Shown: one piece after another, positions 1 to 7,600 of the stretch | Layout: the number at the start of each line of letters is the position of its first letter | Numbering within the stretch: position 1 is the first letter of the stretch | Source: Acidobacteriota bacterium | GTDB taxonomy: Bacteria; Acidobacteriota; Vicinamibacteria; Vicinamibacterales; UBA2999 | DNA: 60,929 bases | Reading direction: 5' to 3' | NCBI GenBank assembly: GCA_016192845.1 | Contig: JACPTI010000031.1 | Location: forward strand, 1-60,929 | Position numbers and translations under genes: made by a program | Notes under the pieces: model-generated | The model's database searches: none | Told to the model about the DNA's origin: nothing | The model's input: the letters and a program-made list of their open reading frames with translations, nothing else

Positions 1-146
1 GCGTGCACGTTCAGCCCGCCCTCGCGGTACTCCTCGACCGACACCTCCGCCGTGAGGCCGGAGACCTCCTGGAACCGGCCGTCGCCGTCCTCGGTGTCCG
101 GGCCGAAGCTGACTCGGAAGTGAAAAACGACCGGCAGATCGAGCAT
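1..146 (-). CDS. eCIS/phage-type tail tube protein, second copy (N-terminal fragment, runs off window)
   Basis: Reading the complement from an ATG at 146 gives about 48 residues beginning MLDLPVVFHFRVSF and continuing with FQEVSGLTAEVSVEEY, then the sequence ends. This matches the N-terminal pattern of contractile-tail inner tube proteins (T4 gp19-like), in which a short strand is followed by a 'F.EVSGL..E...I.YREG' segment. It is clearly related to the complete tube protein just upstream (FSEVTGLNIEVQPIEYRDG at the equivalent place). Only about 10 nt separate the two genes, so they are co-transcribed. In eCIS loci such as Afp and PVC several tube paralogues follow the sheath genes, and this is probably the second one. 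The rest of the gene is outside the window, so length and C-terminus cannot be judged. Confidence 0.8.
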   Translation of the reverse strand, partial: MLDLPVVFHFRVSFGPDTEDGDGRFQEVSGLTAEVSVEEYREGGLNVH

Positions 147-156
147 CGACGGCCGC

Positions 157-585
157 TCACTTGTTCTCGATCTCGATGCCCTCGTGCGCGATCTCGATCG
201 TCTCGATCGCCGCCTCGTTCGCGCTCGCCTTCAGGTCGGGCGAGGTGAGCTTGGTCGGCCAGGCATTGATCACCTTCCACATCATCACCGGCGCGTGCTC
301 CTCGTTCAGGAGGCTGATGATGATGTTGCGGCGCTCGATCTTGTTCAGGGCGATCTCCTGCACCCACGCGTAGTACTCGTTGTCGCTGGCGAACACGCCG
401 CGCTTCAGCGTGAGGTTGCCGTACTTCTTCATGCCCGGCATCTTGGACGGCGAGTAGTCGGGGCTGTTGCCGTCGCGGTACTCGATCGGCTGGACCTCGA
501 TGTTGAGGCCGGTCACCTCGGAGAAGGTGACCTGCGTGCCGCCCCAGTCGACGGAAAAGTGAAAAACTGGCAGTGGATAGGGCAT
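157..585 (-). CDS. Contractile injection system inner tube protein
   Basis: A 142-aa protein beginning MPYPLPVFHFSVDWGG with FSEVTGLNIEVQPIEYRDG, followed by KYGNLTLKRGVFASDNEYY and an IERRNIIISLLNE segment. This is the typical organisation and length of the gp19/Afp1-type tail tube family: hexameric rings stack into the rigid tube that the contracting sheath drives through a target membrane. It lies 12 nt downstream of the sheath gene and 10 nt upstream of a second tube gene, the normal order in eCIS operons. No signal peptide or membrane segment is seen, as expected for a particle assembled in the cytoplasm. It could belong to a phage tail, but no capsid, terminase or lysis gene is visible nearby. 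Confidence 0.9.
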   Translation of the reverse strand: MPYPLPVFHFSVDWGGTQVTFSEVTGLNIEVQPIEYRDGNSPDYSPSKMPGMKKYGNLTLKRGVFASDNEYYAWVQEIALNKIERRNIIISLLNEEHAPVMMWKVINAWPTKLTSPDLKASANEAAIETIEIAHEGIEIENK

Positions 586-597
586 GGATGCTCTCCT

Positions 598-2667
598 TTA
601 GACTTCCTGCATCTTGTGGGAGAAGCGCAGGATGATGAACTCCGCCGGACGCACGACCGCCATGCCGACCTCGATGATCAGCCGGCCTTCCAGGATGTCC
701 TGGGGGGTCATCGTGATCCCGAGGCCCACGTGGGTGAAGAACGCCTTGTCGGCCGTGGCGCCGACGAGCGCACCGTCGCGCCACTTCTGGATCAGGTAGT
801 TGTCGATCATCCCCTTCACCTTGGTCCAGAGGTTGGCATCGTTCGGCTCGAAGACCGCCCACGCCGTCGATTTCTTGAGCGATTCCTCGACCATGTTGAA
901 GAACCGCCGTACGGGGACGTAGCGCCATTCGTTGTCGTTGCCGGCCAGCGTGCGGGCGCCCCAGATCAGCGTCCCGGCACCCGTAAAGGCGCGGATGGCG
1001 TTGATTGACTTGCCGCCGTTCACGTCGACGTTCAGGTCCTCCTGGTCGTAGTAGTCAATCGCCTGCGTCGGCGCGACGACGCTGGCGAGGCTGACGTTGG
1101 CCGGCGCCTTCCAGACGCCGCGCGTGCGATCGACCATCGCGTACACGCCGGCGACCGCGCCGCTCGGGGGCACGCGCGAGAGCTCCTTCTTGATCGCGTC
1201 GACGATGTTCCGGATGACCTTGTGTTCCCCGTACAGCGTCTTCTCCGCGAGGTCGCGCCGCGTGGAGGCCGCCGCGCGCACCGCGTCGATGAAGGCGAGC
1301 AGGTCGTCGACGACCTTGTCGACGTCCTTGGCGATCTGGTTCGCGGTCGCAGCCGCCGTCAGCGACACCGCAGGCGTAACCGACTCGTCCTTCGAATAGT
1401 CGCGGGTGGACTGGGCGATCCCGCTGACCGGACCCGCCAGCCAGCCGAGGCCGTCATAGCCCGCGTAGTCGGTGTCGACCTGCGTATCGGTGCGCACCGG
1501 GTCGAACTGGTTCTGGACCGAATCGTTTTTTTCGAGCTTGATCAGGCTCGTCACTGCCGGCCCCACGCGGTCCTTGGCCATCGTGTCGATGTCACGACGC
1601 AGCTCGGGGTTGTTCACGGCCGCGCGCCATGTGGCGATGTTGACCGCGATTTCCCGCGCCAGGGTAATGAGCGCGACGATGTTGGTCTTGGCGTTGGCGT
1701 CGCTCGTCTGCGTCACCGCCCGGCGCACCTTGCCGTAGCGGTCGGCAATCGTGGCGTAGGTGAACGCCGGCGTCGTCGTCTTCCGCAGGGCGTCGATCTT
1801 GGTCTCGATGGCGGCCCGGTCGGCGATCGCGATGTTGGCCGCGCTGACCAGCGCATTCAGCCGCGGGTCAATGGGCAGGTTGGTGAGGTCGACGACCGTG
1901 GCCGCCTTGTCCTTGACCCTCGGCGTCCCATCGCCGCCATTGAAGCTGGAGAAGGGCACGGTCTTCGGGTAGGCCGAGAAGAGCCAGGGCGTATATGCCG
2001 CCCCGTACTTCAGGTTGTTGATGCCGATCGTGTCCCTGAACTCCTGGACGACGGCGTTGAAATCGATGGGGGGCACCGTTGGCGGCGGCTTCGGCTGCTC
2101 GTTGAGGTCGAGCACGGCGACGCGGTCCATCAGGCGGGCGGCCTGGTCGAGCGCCCGCTGCTGGATCGAATAGAAGTCGGCCGAGGCGGGAAGCAGCGGC
2201 GCATCGGGGAACAGGAGGATTGTCGGCTCGTCGCACTTCTCGACGGCTTTCAGGCCGACACGGAGGCCGGGCGTGGTGGCCGGCGTCGCCTCGTTGCCAA
2301 TCGACACGCTGTCCGAGTAGCTGCCGACCGAGACGACGTAGCACGGCCCGCCGCCGTTGTCGAAGTACATCTGGATCGCGTCGTACATGTAGAAGCGCTT
2401 CGTCGGCGTCACCCGGTTCACCGCATAGCCGTTCGTCTCATCGAGGATCACGTCGAAGTTCGGAACCACGAATCCGCCGCCGAAGATCTCCTGGTACTCG
2501 AGCAGCGATTTCAGCCGCGTGGGCACGTTCTTGAGGTTCTGCCCGAAGCGCTCCGCCTTCTCGGTGTAGCCGATGAACGACGGGATGGCGGTCGCGACTT
2601 CCGCGACCGACGGCGGGAGCTTCGAGATTTCCTCGGTGTAGACGCCCGGGGTCTTGTAAGTAGGCAT
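598..2667 (-). CDS. Contractile injection system tail sheath protein
   Basis: A 689-aa sheath protein. The N-terminus MPTYKTPGVYTEEISKLPPS followed by VATAIPSFIGYTEKA is the hallmark of phage and eCIS sheath subunits (N-terminal strand donated to a neighbour). The C-terminus, with GITMTPQDILEGRLIIEVG then RPAEFIILRFSHKMQ, is the conserved sheath C-terminal domain that interlocks rings and grips the tube; FTGAGTLIWGARTLAGN is another sheath signature. Sheath subunits are usually about 350-500 residues. Here an Ala/Asp-rich, probably helical segment (roughly residues 250-470) enlarges the protein and is likely a surface domain on the particle. It is preceded closely by the 364-aa eCIS gene and followed by the tube genes. 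Only one sheath gene is visible here, against the three of Afp. Confidence 0.93.
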   Translation of the reverse strand: MPTYKTPGVYTEEISKLPPSVAEVATAIPSFIGYTEKAERFGQNLKNVPTRLKSLLEYQEIFGGGFVVPNFDVILDETNGYAVNRVTPTKRFYMYDAIQMYFDNGGGPCYVVSVGSYSDSVSIGNEATPATTPGLRVGLKAVEKCDEPTILLFPDAPLLPASADFYSIQQRALDQAARLMDRVAVLDLNEQPKPPPTVPPIDFNAVVQEFRDTIGINNLKYGAAYTPWLFSAYPKTVPFSSFNGGDGTPRVKDKAATVVDLTNLPIDPRLNALVSAANIAIADRAAIETKIDALRKTTTPAFTYATIADRYGKVRRAVTQTSDANAKTNIVALITLAREIAVNIATWRAAVNNPELRRDIDTMAKDRVGPAVTSLIKLEKNDSVQNQFDPVRTDTQVDTDYAGYDGLGWLAGPVSGIAQSTRDYSKDESVTPAVSLTAAATANQIAKDVDKVVDDLLAFIDAVRAAASTRRDLAEKTLYGEHKVIRNIVDAIKKELSRVPPSGAVAGVYAMVDRTRGVWKAPANVSLASVVAPTQAIDYYDQEDLNVDVNGGKSINAIRAFTGAGTLIWGARTLAGNDNEWRYVPVRRFFNMVEESLKKSTAWAVFEPNDANLWTKVKGMIDNYLIQKWRDGALVGATADKAFFTHVGLGITMTPQDILEGRLIIEVGMAVVRPAEFIILRFSHKMQEV

Positions 2668-2686
2668 GCTTCACCTGCGCAATCGG

Positions 2687-3781
2687 TTAGACGTACACAA
2701 ACAGGTCGGACACGAAATTCGGCACCGCGGGAACCTTTCCGAGCGGCGTCTGGAGATCCGGATCGGGCAGATCACGGACGTCCCTCGTCGGAGGCTGCTG
2801 GATCAGCTTGAGCCCTCTGCGGCTCGCCGAGAGACGAACGGCCGTCGTGGACGTGAACACTACGCGGCTCCCGCTCAGCACGCGCGTGAAGGCGACCGGT
2901 CCTGTAATCGCCAGCGAGGCGAGCGTGACGGAGTTGTTCGCGTACTTCTTCGTCACGATGAAGCGCCACGTCGTGGCGATCGCCGTCAACTGGACGAAGT
3001 ACGGGTCGAGGCCCGTGACCGTGTCGCCGGAGAGGAAGCGGTATGACGCCGGGACGCGATCGCTGCCGTCCGGCGTCAGCGCCTCCGTGCGCGTGTAGAT
3101 CTCGATCACAGCGAACGGCCGCGACGCCGCCAGACCGGGGTCGTAATAGATGGCCGACACGCCGCCCCGGTCGTCCGTGATCCGATAGCGGCCGGGCACG
3201 ACCTTCGGCACCGACGCGAGATCGAGCGGGCAGGCGTTCTGCGGCGTCGTGCCGTCCGGCGAGCGCGCCTCCAGCGTCGCGACCGTCGCGCCGAACCGAT
3301 CGCGAATCGTGACCGTCGCCGTGGCGGCCGGCGCGCCGAGCGTATGCGTGTACGCCGGGCGGGTCACCAGTGTCACCGCTGCCCCAAAGCGCGCACCGGC
3401 CATGCTGTCGGAGAGATGCTTGCGTCCCGAGGCGATGTCCTCCCGCAGGTTATCCAGGCAGAAGATCGTCTGCGCCGGCTTGAACGGCGGCAGCTCGGTG
3501 ATGTTGAGGAGCGGCGTGGTGGGCGCCCTCAGCTCGAACGCGAAGCGCAGCGAGATCGGGCCGAGCGGGCGCCTCAGGAGCGGAGGCGCGGATCCCGGCT
3601 CGACTTCGCCGTACACCGTGAGCCCGTCGGGCAGCGCACGCGTCCGAAGCCCGAGCTCCTCGAGCAGCGACGTGGTCGACGGCGTCGGCACCACCTCGAA
3701 ATCGTCTTCGCGTACCTGGCTGTCGGCGTACCAGTCGTGGCGCACGCGGACGCGGAACAGTCGTCTGAATGCGACGTGCAT
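2687..3781 (-). CDS. eCIS-associated protein of unknown function (between DUF4255 and sheath genes)
   Basis: A 364-aa protein without signal peptide or membrane segment. The first 60 residues (MHVAFRRLFRVRVRHDWYAD) are charged. The middle is strand-rich, with two Ig-like or beta-sandwich stretches: ATATVTIRDRFGATVATLEA and PGRYRITDDRGGVSAIYYD. The C-terminus ends in PNFVSDLFVYV. It starts 6 nt after the DUF4255 gene stop and ends 19 nt before the sheath start, so it is part of the same operon. I recall proteins of this layout occupying this position in Acidobacteria and cyanobacterial eCIS clusters, but no function is established to my knowledge. Possible roles are a sheath or tube terminator, a cap accessory or a particle decoration. 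That is inference from position only. Confidence 0.75.
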   Translation of the reverse strand: MHVAFRRLFRVRVRHDWYADSQVREDDFEVVPTPSTTSLLEELGLRTRALPDGLTVYGEVEPGSAPPLLRRPLGPISLRFAFELRAPTTPLLNITELPPFKPAQTIFCLDNLREDIASGRKHLSDSMAGARFGAAVTLVTRPAYTHTLGAPAATATVTIRDRFGATVATLEARSPDGTTPQNACPLDLASVPKVVPGRYRITDDRGGVSAIYYDPGLAASRPFAVIEIYTRTEALTPDGSDRVPASYRFLSGDTVTGLDPYFVQLTAIATTWRFIVTKKYANNSVTLASLAITGPVAFTRVLSGSRVVFTSTTAVRLSASRRGLKLIQQPPTRDVRDLPDPDLQTPLGKVPAVPNFVSDLFVYV

Positions 3782-3787
3782 GGCGGA

Positions 3788-4345
3788 TCAGCTCCTGGTC
3801 GCGATCTCTTCGACCGGCGGCAGCTCGGCCGATACCAGCGTGTCGCGGATGTCGAGAATGGCAGCCTTGTACATGACCGAGGGCATGTACTTCGCGCCGA
3901 GGGAGGCCCAGAGGTGGTTCTGCTGCTCGAAGGTCATCGAGTAGAGGTCGAAGATCACACGGCTTGCCCCGTCGCCGTTGCCCGAAACCTCGAACGTCGA
4001 GCGGTTCTGGAAGAAGGCAATGACGAGCGAGATCGCCTTCAGGGCCTCCGCGTAGTCATCCAGATTGGCGACGAACAGCACGTACACGTTGATGCGCACA
4101 CTCGGCTTGACGCGCTCGTGCATGCCGTCGTCGCGGGTGCGGTGCGTCTCTGCCGAGCGATAGACGCCGTTCTCCTCGACGTTGACGACCTGTACCGCGA
4201 TGCGGTTGCGCGTCGACGCGCCGGGCTGGCCGTTCAGGTCGAACAGGCTTCCCGCCGTGACGCGGTTCTCCGACATGCCGGGTGAACGCAGGTTCAGGTA
4301 CGCGTTCAATTCGCGCACCACTTGTGCGACGGACAGATGAATCAC
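3788..4345 (-). CDS. DUF4255 (Pvc16 N-terminal-like) eCIS protein, probable tube/sheath terminator
   Basis: A 185-aa protein matching the DUF4255/Pvc16_N pattern: an N-terminal helix (LSVAQVVRELNAYLN), a strand with RNRIAVQVVNVEENG, PSVRINVYVLFVANLDDYAE, a helix (ALKAISLVIAFFQNR), then LYSMTFEQQNHLWASLGAKY and the closing YMPSVMYKAAILDI. In Afp and PVC the protein of this family caps the distal end of the tube and sheath and fixes particle length. It sits 19 nt downstream of the small protein and 6 nt upstream of the 364-aa gene. It is one of the most specific eCIS markers in the window and argues against a simple prophage or T6SS interpretation. There is no signal peptide. Confidence 0.88.
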   Translation of the reverse strand: MIHLSVAQVVRELNAYLNLRSPGMSENRVTAGSLFDLNGQPGASTRNRIAVQVVNVEENGVYRSAETHRTRDDGMHERVKPSVRINVYVLFVANLDDYAEALKAISLVIAFFQNRSTFEVSGNGDGASRVIFDLYSMTFEQQNHLWASLGAKYMPSVMYKAAILDIRDTLVSAELPPVEEIATRS

Positions 4346-4364
4346 GACACCGCCTCAGCGACCG

Positions 4365-4637
4365 TCACACCCTATCCTCCTGCCTCACGCGCCTGTACAC
4401 GATGCCTCCCGGAACGGGCCGCCCGGCAACAACGCCGGCGTCCACCAGCCGATCGAGCGCGGCCTGGACAACCTCCAGGCTCGGCGTCGTGGCAAGCCCC
4501 GCGAGCCACCAGTCTTGCACTCCCTGCAGCGTGTCGCTCGCGTTCGGGTGCGCGAGCAGGTATCGCTCGATCTCCCGGACCGCAGTCTCGATCTGCTCGG
4601 ATCGCCATGCGCCCTCATCCGGATCCGAGCGCGTCAC
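4365..4637 (-). CDS. Small winged-helix-like protein at the head of the eCIS operon
   Basis: With a GTG start at 4637 this is a 90-aa protein, VTRSDPDEGAWRSEQIE onward. It has two helices (ETAVREIERYLLAHP, then DTLQGVQDWWLAG), followed by LEVVQAALDRLVDAGVVAG and a short hairpin PGGIVYRRV. The last part looks like a winged-helix recognition helix and wing, so DNA binding or a protein-interaction role is possible. The frame is open upstream to an ATG at 4748, but that extension would run through an imperfect hairpin (4716-4746) and looks non-coding, so the shorter form is preferred. No good ribosome-binding site is visible for either start. It ends 19 nt before the DUF4255 gene and is probably co-transcribed with the eCIS genes. 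Confidence 0.6.
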   Translation of the reverse strand: MTRSDPDEGAWRSEQIETAVREIERYLLAHPNASDTLQGVQDWWLAGLATTPSLEVVQAALDRLVDAGVVAGRPVPGGIVYRRVRQEDRV

Positions 4638-4715
4638 AACCCGGTATGAGAGGCAAACGCCGCGCCGATCGCGTGTTCGATGAAATGTGCGGGATTTCAG
4701 GGGCGGCGACACGCC

Positions 4716-4746
4716 GGGGCGACGCGATGTGGGGCATCGTCGCCCC
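4716..4746. other. Imperfect hairpin between regulator and eCIS operon
   Basis: GGGGCGA (4716-4722) pairs with TCGCCCC (4740-4746) and CGATG (4725-4729) with CATCG (4735-4739), with a 2-nt bulge and a 5-nt loop. It lies between the regulator stop and the first eCIS gene. There is no T-tract on either side, so it is not a textbook intrinsic terminator. It could be a leader structure or an operator. Confidence 0.4.
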
Positions 4747-4836
4747 ATGCCTGCCGCCGACGAAGCCCGCCGGCGCGCACAGTCGAGAGGATCGGAGAGG
4801 GCGGCGACGCCCCGGGGTGGGGTGGCGATGTCGCGG

Positions 4837-5949
4837 TCAGCCGGCGAGGCGATCGCGATCGACAGCGTACTTCTTTACGAGCCGGGCAAATGTGCGGCGT
4901 TCCTTGCCGGCGCGCCGGGCGGCGGCCGACACATTCCCGCCGCTCTGTTCGAGCGCCCAGCACACGAAGCGCCGTTCGAAGTCGGCGACACAGGACGCTT
5001 TCGCTGCGCGGAATCCCCGTTCGAACGCAACCCTCCCCCGGCCTGGCCCGCCCGGCGCTGCGGACGGCGGAAGGCGGTCCGCCAGCTCGATCGTCTCGCC
5101 GTCACACAGCAGCACCTCCCGGTGCAGGACGTTTTCGAGCTCGCGCACGTTGCCGGGCCAGGTGTGCGCCTCGAGCGCGGCGAGCGATGCGGGCGACAGC
5201 CGCTTCGAGGTGCGGTATTGCGCGTTGAAGCGCGCAAGGAAGTGGTGCGCGAGAAGGCTGACGTCCCCTTCGCGCGCCCTCAGCGGCGGAAGAACGAGCG
5301 GCATCACCGCGAGCCGGTACATCAGGTCCGCCCGGAACTCCCCGCGCGCCACGAGCTCCCGAAGCGACACGTTGCTGGCGCCGATGACACGCACATTCGC
5401 GGTCACCAGCCGCTTACCGCCGAGGGGCCGGTACGTGCCGTCCTGCAGGAACCGCAGCAGCGCCACCTGTCCTTTCGGGCTCAGCACCTCCACTTCGTCC
5501 AGGAAAAGCGTGCCGCCGTCTGCGTTGGCAATCAGACCGCCGGACGTGTCCCGCGCATCGGTGAACGCCCCACGCACGTGGCCGAACAGCTCGTTCTCGA
5601 ACAGGCTGTCGGGCATGGCGCCGCAGTTAATCGGCGTGAAGGGGCCGTTGCGTCGGCCACCGAGGTAATGGATGGCGCGCGCGGCGACTTCCTTGCCGGT
5701 GCCGATTTCCCCTTCGATCAGGACCGTCGCCTCGCACGTCGCCAGCCGCTCGATCATCCGGAATGCGGCGAGAAACCGCTCTGATTGACCAATAAGATTG
5801 AGCCGAGACGTGTCCACGCCGACCTCTCGCGCAATATGAGGCCCACACGTGCCGTGAAGCCGCGACACCCGGCGCTTCACAAATTGAGGCTCGCAGAATA
5901 ATACGGATTGCACGGATCCACGCCGAAGGTCTTGCAGTATTTTGTGCAA
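4837..5949 (-). CDS. AAA+ enhancer-binding-protein-like regulator with Fis HTH, variant GAFTDA loop
   Basis: A 370-aa protein from a TTG start at 5949. After a short, unrecognised N-terminal region (about 60 residues) comes a sigma-54-activator-type AAA+ domain: Walker A GEIGTGKE, an INCGAMPDSLFENELFGH stretch, Walker B GGTLFLDEVE, the FRADLMYRLAVMPLVLPPLR segment and the R-finger region. The C-terminus (FERRFVCWALEQSGGNVSAAARRAG) is a Fis-type HTH. The sigma-54 contact loop normally reads GAFTGA; here it is GAFTDA, which in known activators weakens or abolishes sigma-54 engagement, so it may act at other promoters. It has no receiver or PAS domain. It lies directly upstream of, and in the same orientation as, the eCIS genes and is the likely local controller. 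The TTG start is the only candidate that keeps the N-terminal region. Confidence 0.88.
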   Translation of the reverse strand: MHKILQDLRRGSVQSVLFCEPQFVKRRVSRLHGTCGPHIAREVGVDTSRLNLIGQSERFLAAFRMIERLATCEATVLIEGEIGTGKEVAARAIHYLGGRRNGPFTPINCGAMPDSLFENELFGHVRGAFTDARDTSGGLIANADGGTLFLDEVEVLSPKGQVALLRFLQDGTYRPLGGKRLVTANVRVIGASNVSLRELVARGEFRADLMYRLAVMPLVLPPLRAREGDVSLLAHHFLARFNAQYRTSKRLSPASLAALEAHTWPGNVRELENVLHREVLLCDGETIELADRLPPSAAPGGPGRGRVAFERGFRAAKASCVADFERRFVCWALEQSGGNVSAAARRAGKERRTFARLVKKYAVDRDRLAG

Positions 5950-6093
5950 CGCTGGTAGTAGCCAAGTTTCGATTCGGACCGCCTACGCCGCGCTTTTCCA
6001 CTCTGTCGACTCGACAGCGCCCGAGACCTTCATCCATTCCGGCTCATGGGTAACATTCCGCATAGCGAGTTTTCCTGGTTTCTTCGCCATGCG

Positions 6094-6408
6094 TTACGCG
6101 GTGTGTTTCTTCATCTTTCGTGCCCGCTTCACCGCACCCGTGGCGCTCAGGGCCTCCGACACGTCGTAGGCCTCCTTGAGCCAGTCGGTGATCGGGGGCT
6201 CCACCTCGTCTCGGTGTCTGATATGTACGACGTTGACCACCGTCGTCCGGGATGCGCGCGCGGCGGCCGTCTCGCGCAGCCGCTCCCACGCCTCGCGCAG
6301 GTCCTCCGACAAGTCCTCCGTCAGCGCGGCTTCGGTTGTCGTCCAGCAGTCGTGCGCCTCGCCCGGCTCGATCCACTGCTTGCAGTGATAGCATTCCCGC
6401 CCGGGCAT
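6094..6408 (-). CDS. Small zinc-knuckle protein, probably an internally shortened member of its family
   Basis: A 104-aa protein, MPGRECYHCKQWIEPGEAHD, with a CxxC...HxC arrangement (Cys6, Cys9, His19, Cys21) that could bind zinc. It continues with a helix (ALTEDLSEDLREAWERLRET), a strand VVNVVHIRHRDEVEPP and ITDWLKEAYDVSEAL. I recall longer acidobacterial proteins with the same N- and C-terminal segments, in which a DUF5655-like core of about 60 residues separates the RLRET helix from the HIRHRDEVE strand. Here they are almost adjacent, so this copy may carry an in-frame deletion. That comparison is from memory. Function is unknown. Its start is 12 nt from that of the divergently transcribed beta-propeller gene, so the two share a very compact promoter region. 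Confidence 0.65.
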   Translation of the reverse strand: MPGRECYHCKQWIEPGEAHDCWTTTEAALTEDLSEDLREAWERLRETAAARASRTTVVNVVHIRHRDEVEPPITDWLKEAYDVSEALSATGAVKRARKMKKHTA

Positions 6409-6419
6409 GCTTCATTCTA

Positions 6420-7466
6420 ATGACGATGAAACTGACGCACCTCACCATCTTCTCGGTATGCGCGCTGAGCCTCGGGGCCGCGCACGATGGCGTGCTGCGC
6501 GCGCAGGCCGCACAGTCGCCGGTTGTCGTCGGGACCGCACTCGAGATTCCGGGAGTCGTCGCGGCAGGAACTCCCATCGAGCGGATCCTGACCGGATTCA
6601 ACGGGCTGGACGACCCGATCGGGCTGACCGACGGCACCCTCGTCTTTTCCGAGCCTGGCGCCCGCCGCATCCATCGGCTGAACCCGGGGACCAACGAGGT
6701 CTCGGTGCTCGTTGCCGAGTCGAACGAATCGCACGGAATCACCGAAGACGCGAAGCGACGGCTGATCTCGGCGCAGGCGTGGGAGGGATCGACCCGCATC
6801 GGCGTCATCTACCCGCCGGAGAGCGTCGCGGTGCTCGCCGACAGCTACGAAGGGAAGCCGTTCAGCCGGCCGAACGATCTCATCGCGGCCAGAACCAGCG
6901 GCGTCTACTTAACCGATCCGGGGCTGACGACGCAGCAGGCCGAAGCGCTCGTCAAACGGCTCGGCACGCCGCTCGGGCCGCGGCTGCCGCCCGCCGTGTA
7001 TTACATCCCGCCCGGCGGCCGCGCCATCCGGATCGAGGACAGGATGATCCGGCCGAACGGCATCCAGTTGAGTCACGACGAAAAAACGCTCTATGTGAGC
7101 GACTCGAACGGGACCGAGGTGATCGCCTGGGATATTCAACCGGACGGTCTGGTGCGGAACCGGCGCGGCTTCGGCACCATCACGGGCCGCAGCACGCGCG
7201 ACAACGGCCTCGGCGGCATTCCAACGTTCGCCGACGGCATGACGATTGACAGCGACGGCCGCCTGTACGTGGCCACCGGAGGAGGCGTCGAAGTGCTGAG
7301 CGAGCAGGGCCGCCGGCTCGGCACGATCCCGGTGCGGTGCCCGCCGGCCGACTGCCAGAATCTCGCCTTCAGCGGCCCGGAGAAGCGCACGCTCTACATT
7401 GCCGGCGCCGGCTCACTCTACCGGGTGGGGATGGTCGCCCGCGGTTTTCCCGGTCGCGCCAAATAA
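6420..7466 (+). CDS. Secreted SMP-30/gluconolactonase-like beta-propeller protein
   Basis: About 348 aa from ATG 6420 (or 346 aa from ATG 6426). The start MKLTHLTIFSVCALSLGA gives a typical signal peptide ending near RAQAAQ; the frame is open further upstream but that part is antisense to the neighbouring gene. The mature protein shows propeller blades of the SMP-30/strictosidine-synthase type: LDDPIGLTDGTLVFSEPGAR, RPNDLIAARTSGVYLTDPG, RPNGIQLSHDEKTLYVSDSN, FADGMTIDSDGRLYVATGGG and a final QNLAFSGPEKRTLYIAGAGS. The family includes lactonases with a Ca-bound propeller; the Asn and Asp ligands in NDL, NGI and DGMT are present. Probably periplasmic; the substrate is unknown. It appears monocistronic. 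Confidence 0.85.
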   Translation: MTMKLTHLTIFSVCALSLGAAHDGVLRAQAAQSPVVVGTALEIPGVVAAGTPIERILTGFNGLDDPIGLTDGTLVFSEPGARRIHRLNPGTNEVSVLVAESNESHGITEDAKRRLISAQAWEGSTRIGVIYPPESVAVLADSYEGKPFSRPNDLIAARTSGVYLTDPGLTTQQAEALVKRLGTPLGPRLPPAVYYIPPGGRAIRIEDRMIRPNGIQLSHDEKTLYVSDSNGTEVIAWDIQPDGLVRNRRGFGTITGRSTRDNGLGGIPTFADGMTIDSDGRLYVATGGGVEVLSEQGRRLGTIPVRCPPADCQNLAFSGPEKRTLYIAGAGSLYRVGMVARGFPGRAK

Positions 7467-7600
7467 GCGAACCGGGACGCCGGCACCACGTCTTCCCATG
7501 CCCCGCAAACCTTCTTCGCCCCGCCAGCCGCTCCACGTAGTGAAAGGGCGGCCGCCCAGGCCGGCACCGAAGCCGTCACAGGGGGCGCGGCCTGCGACCG

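Noticed and set aside
1222..2811. 529-residue open frame antisense to the sheath gene
   Set aside because: Arg/Val/Asp-rich shadow of the GC-rich sheath coding sequence; the other strand has clear family motifs.
4653..4666. Sigma-54-type -24/-12 element (GG-N10-GC) on the minus strand
   Set aside because: Would make the first eCIS gene leaderless at its GTG, the regulator's loop is GAFTDA, and such matches are common in GC-rich DNA.
1..5949. Prophage interpretation of the sheath/tube genes
   Set aside because: DUF4255 protein and absence of head, terminase and lysis genes in the visible part favour eCIS; decisive evidence lies outside the window.
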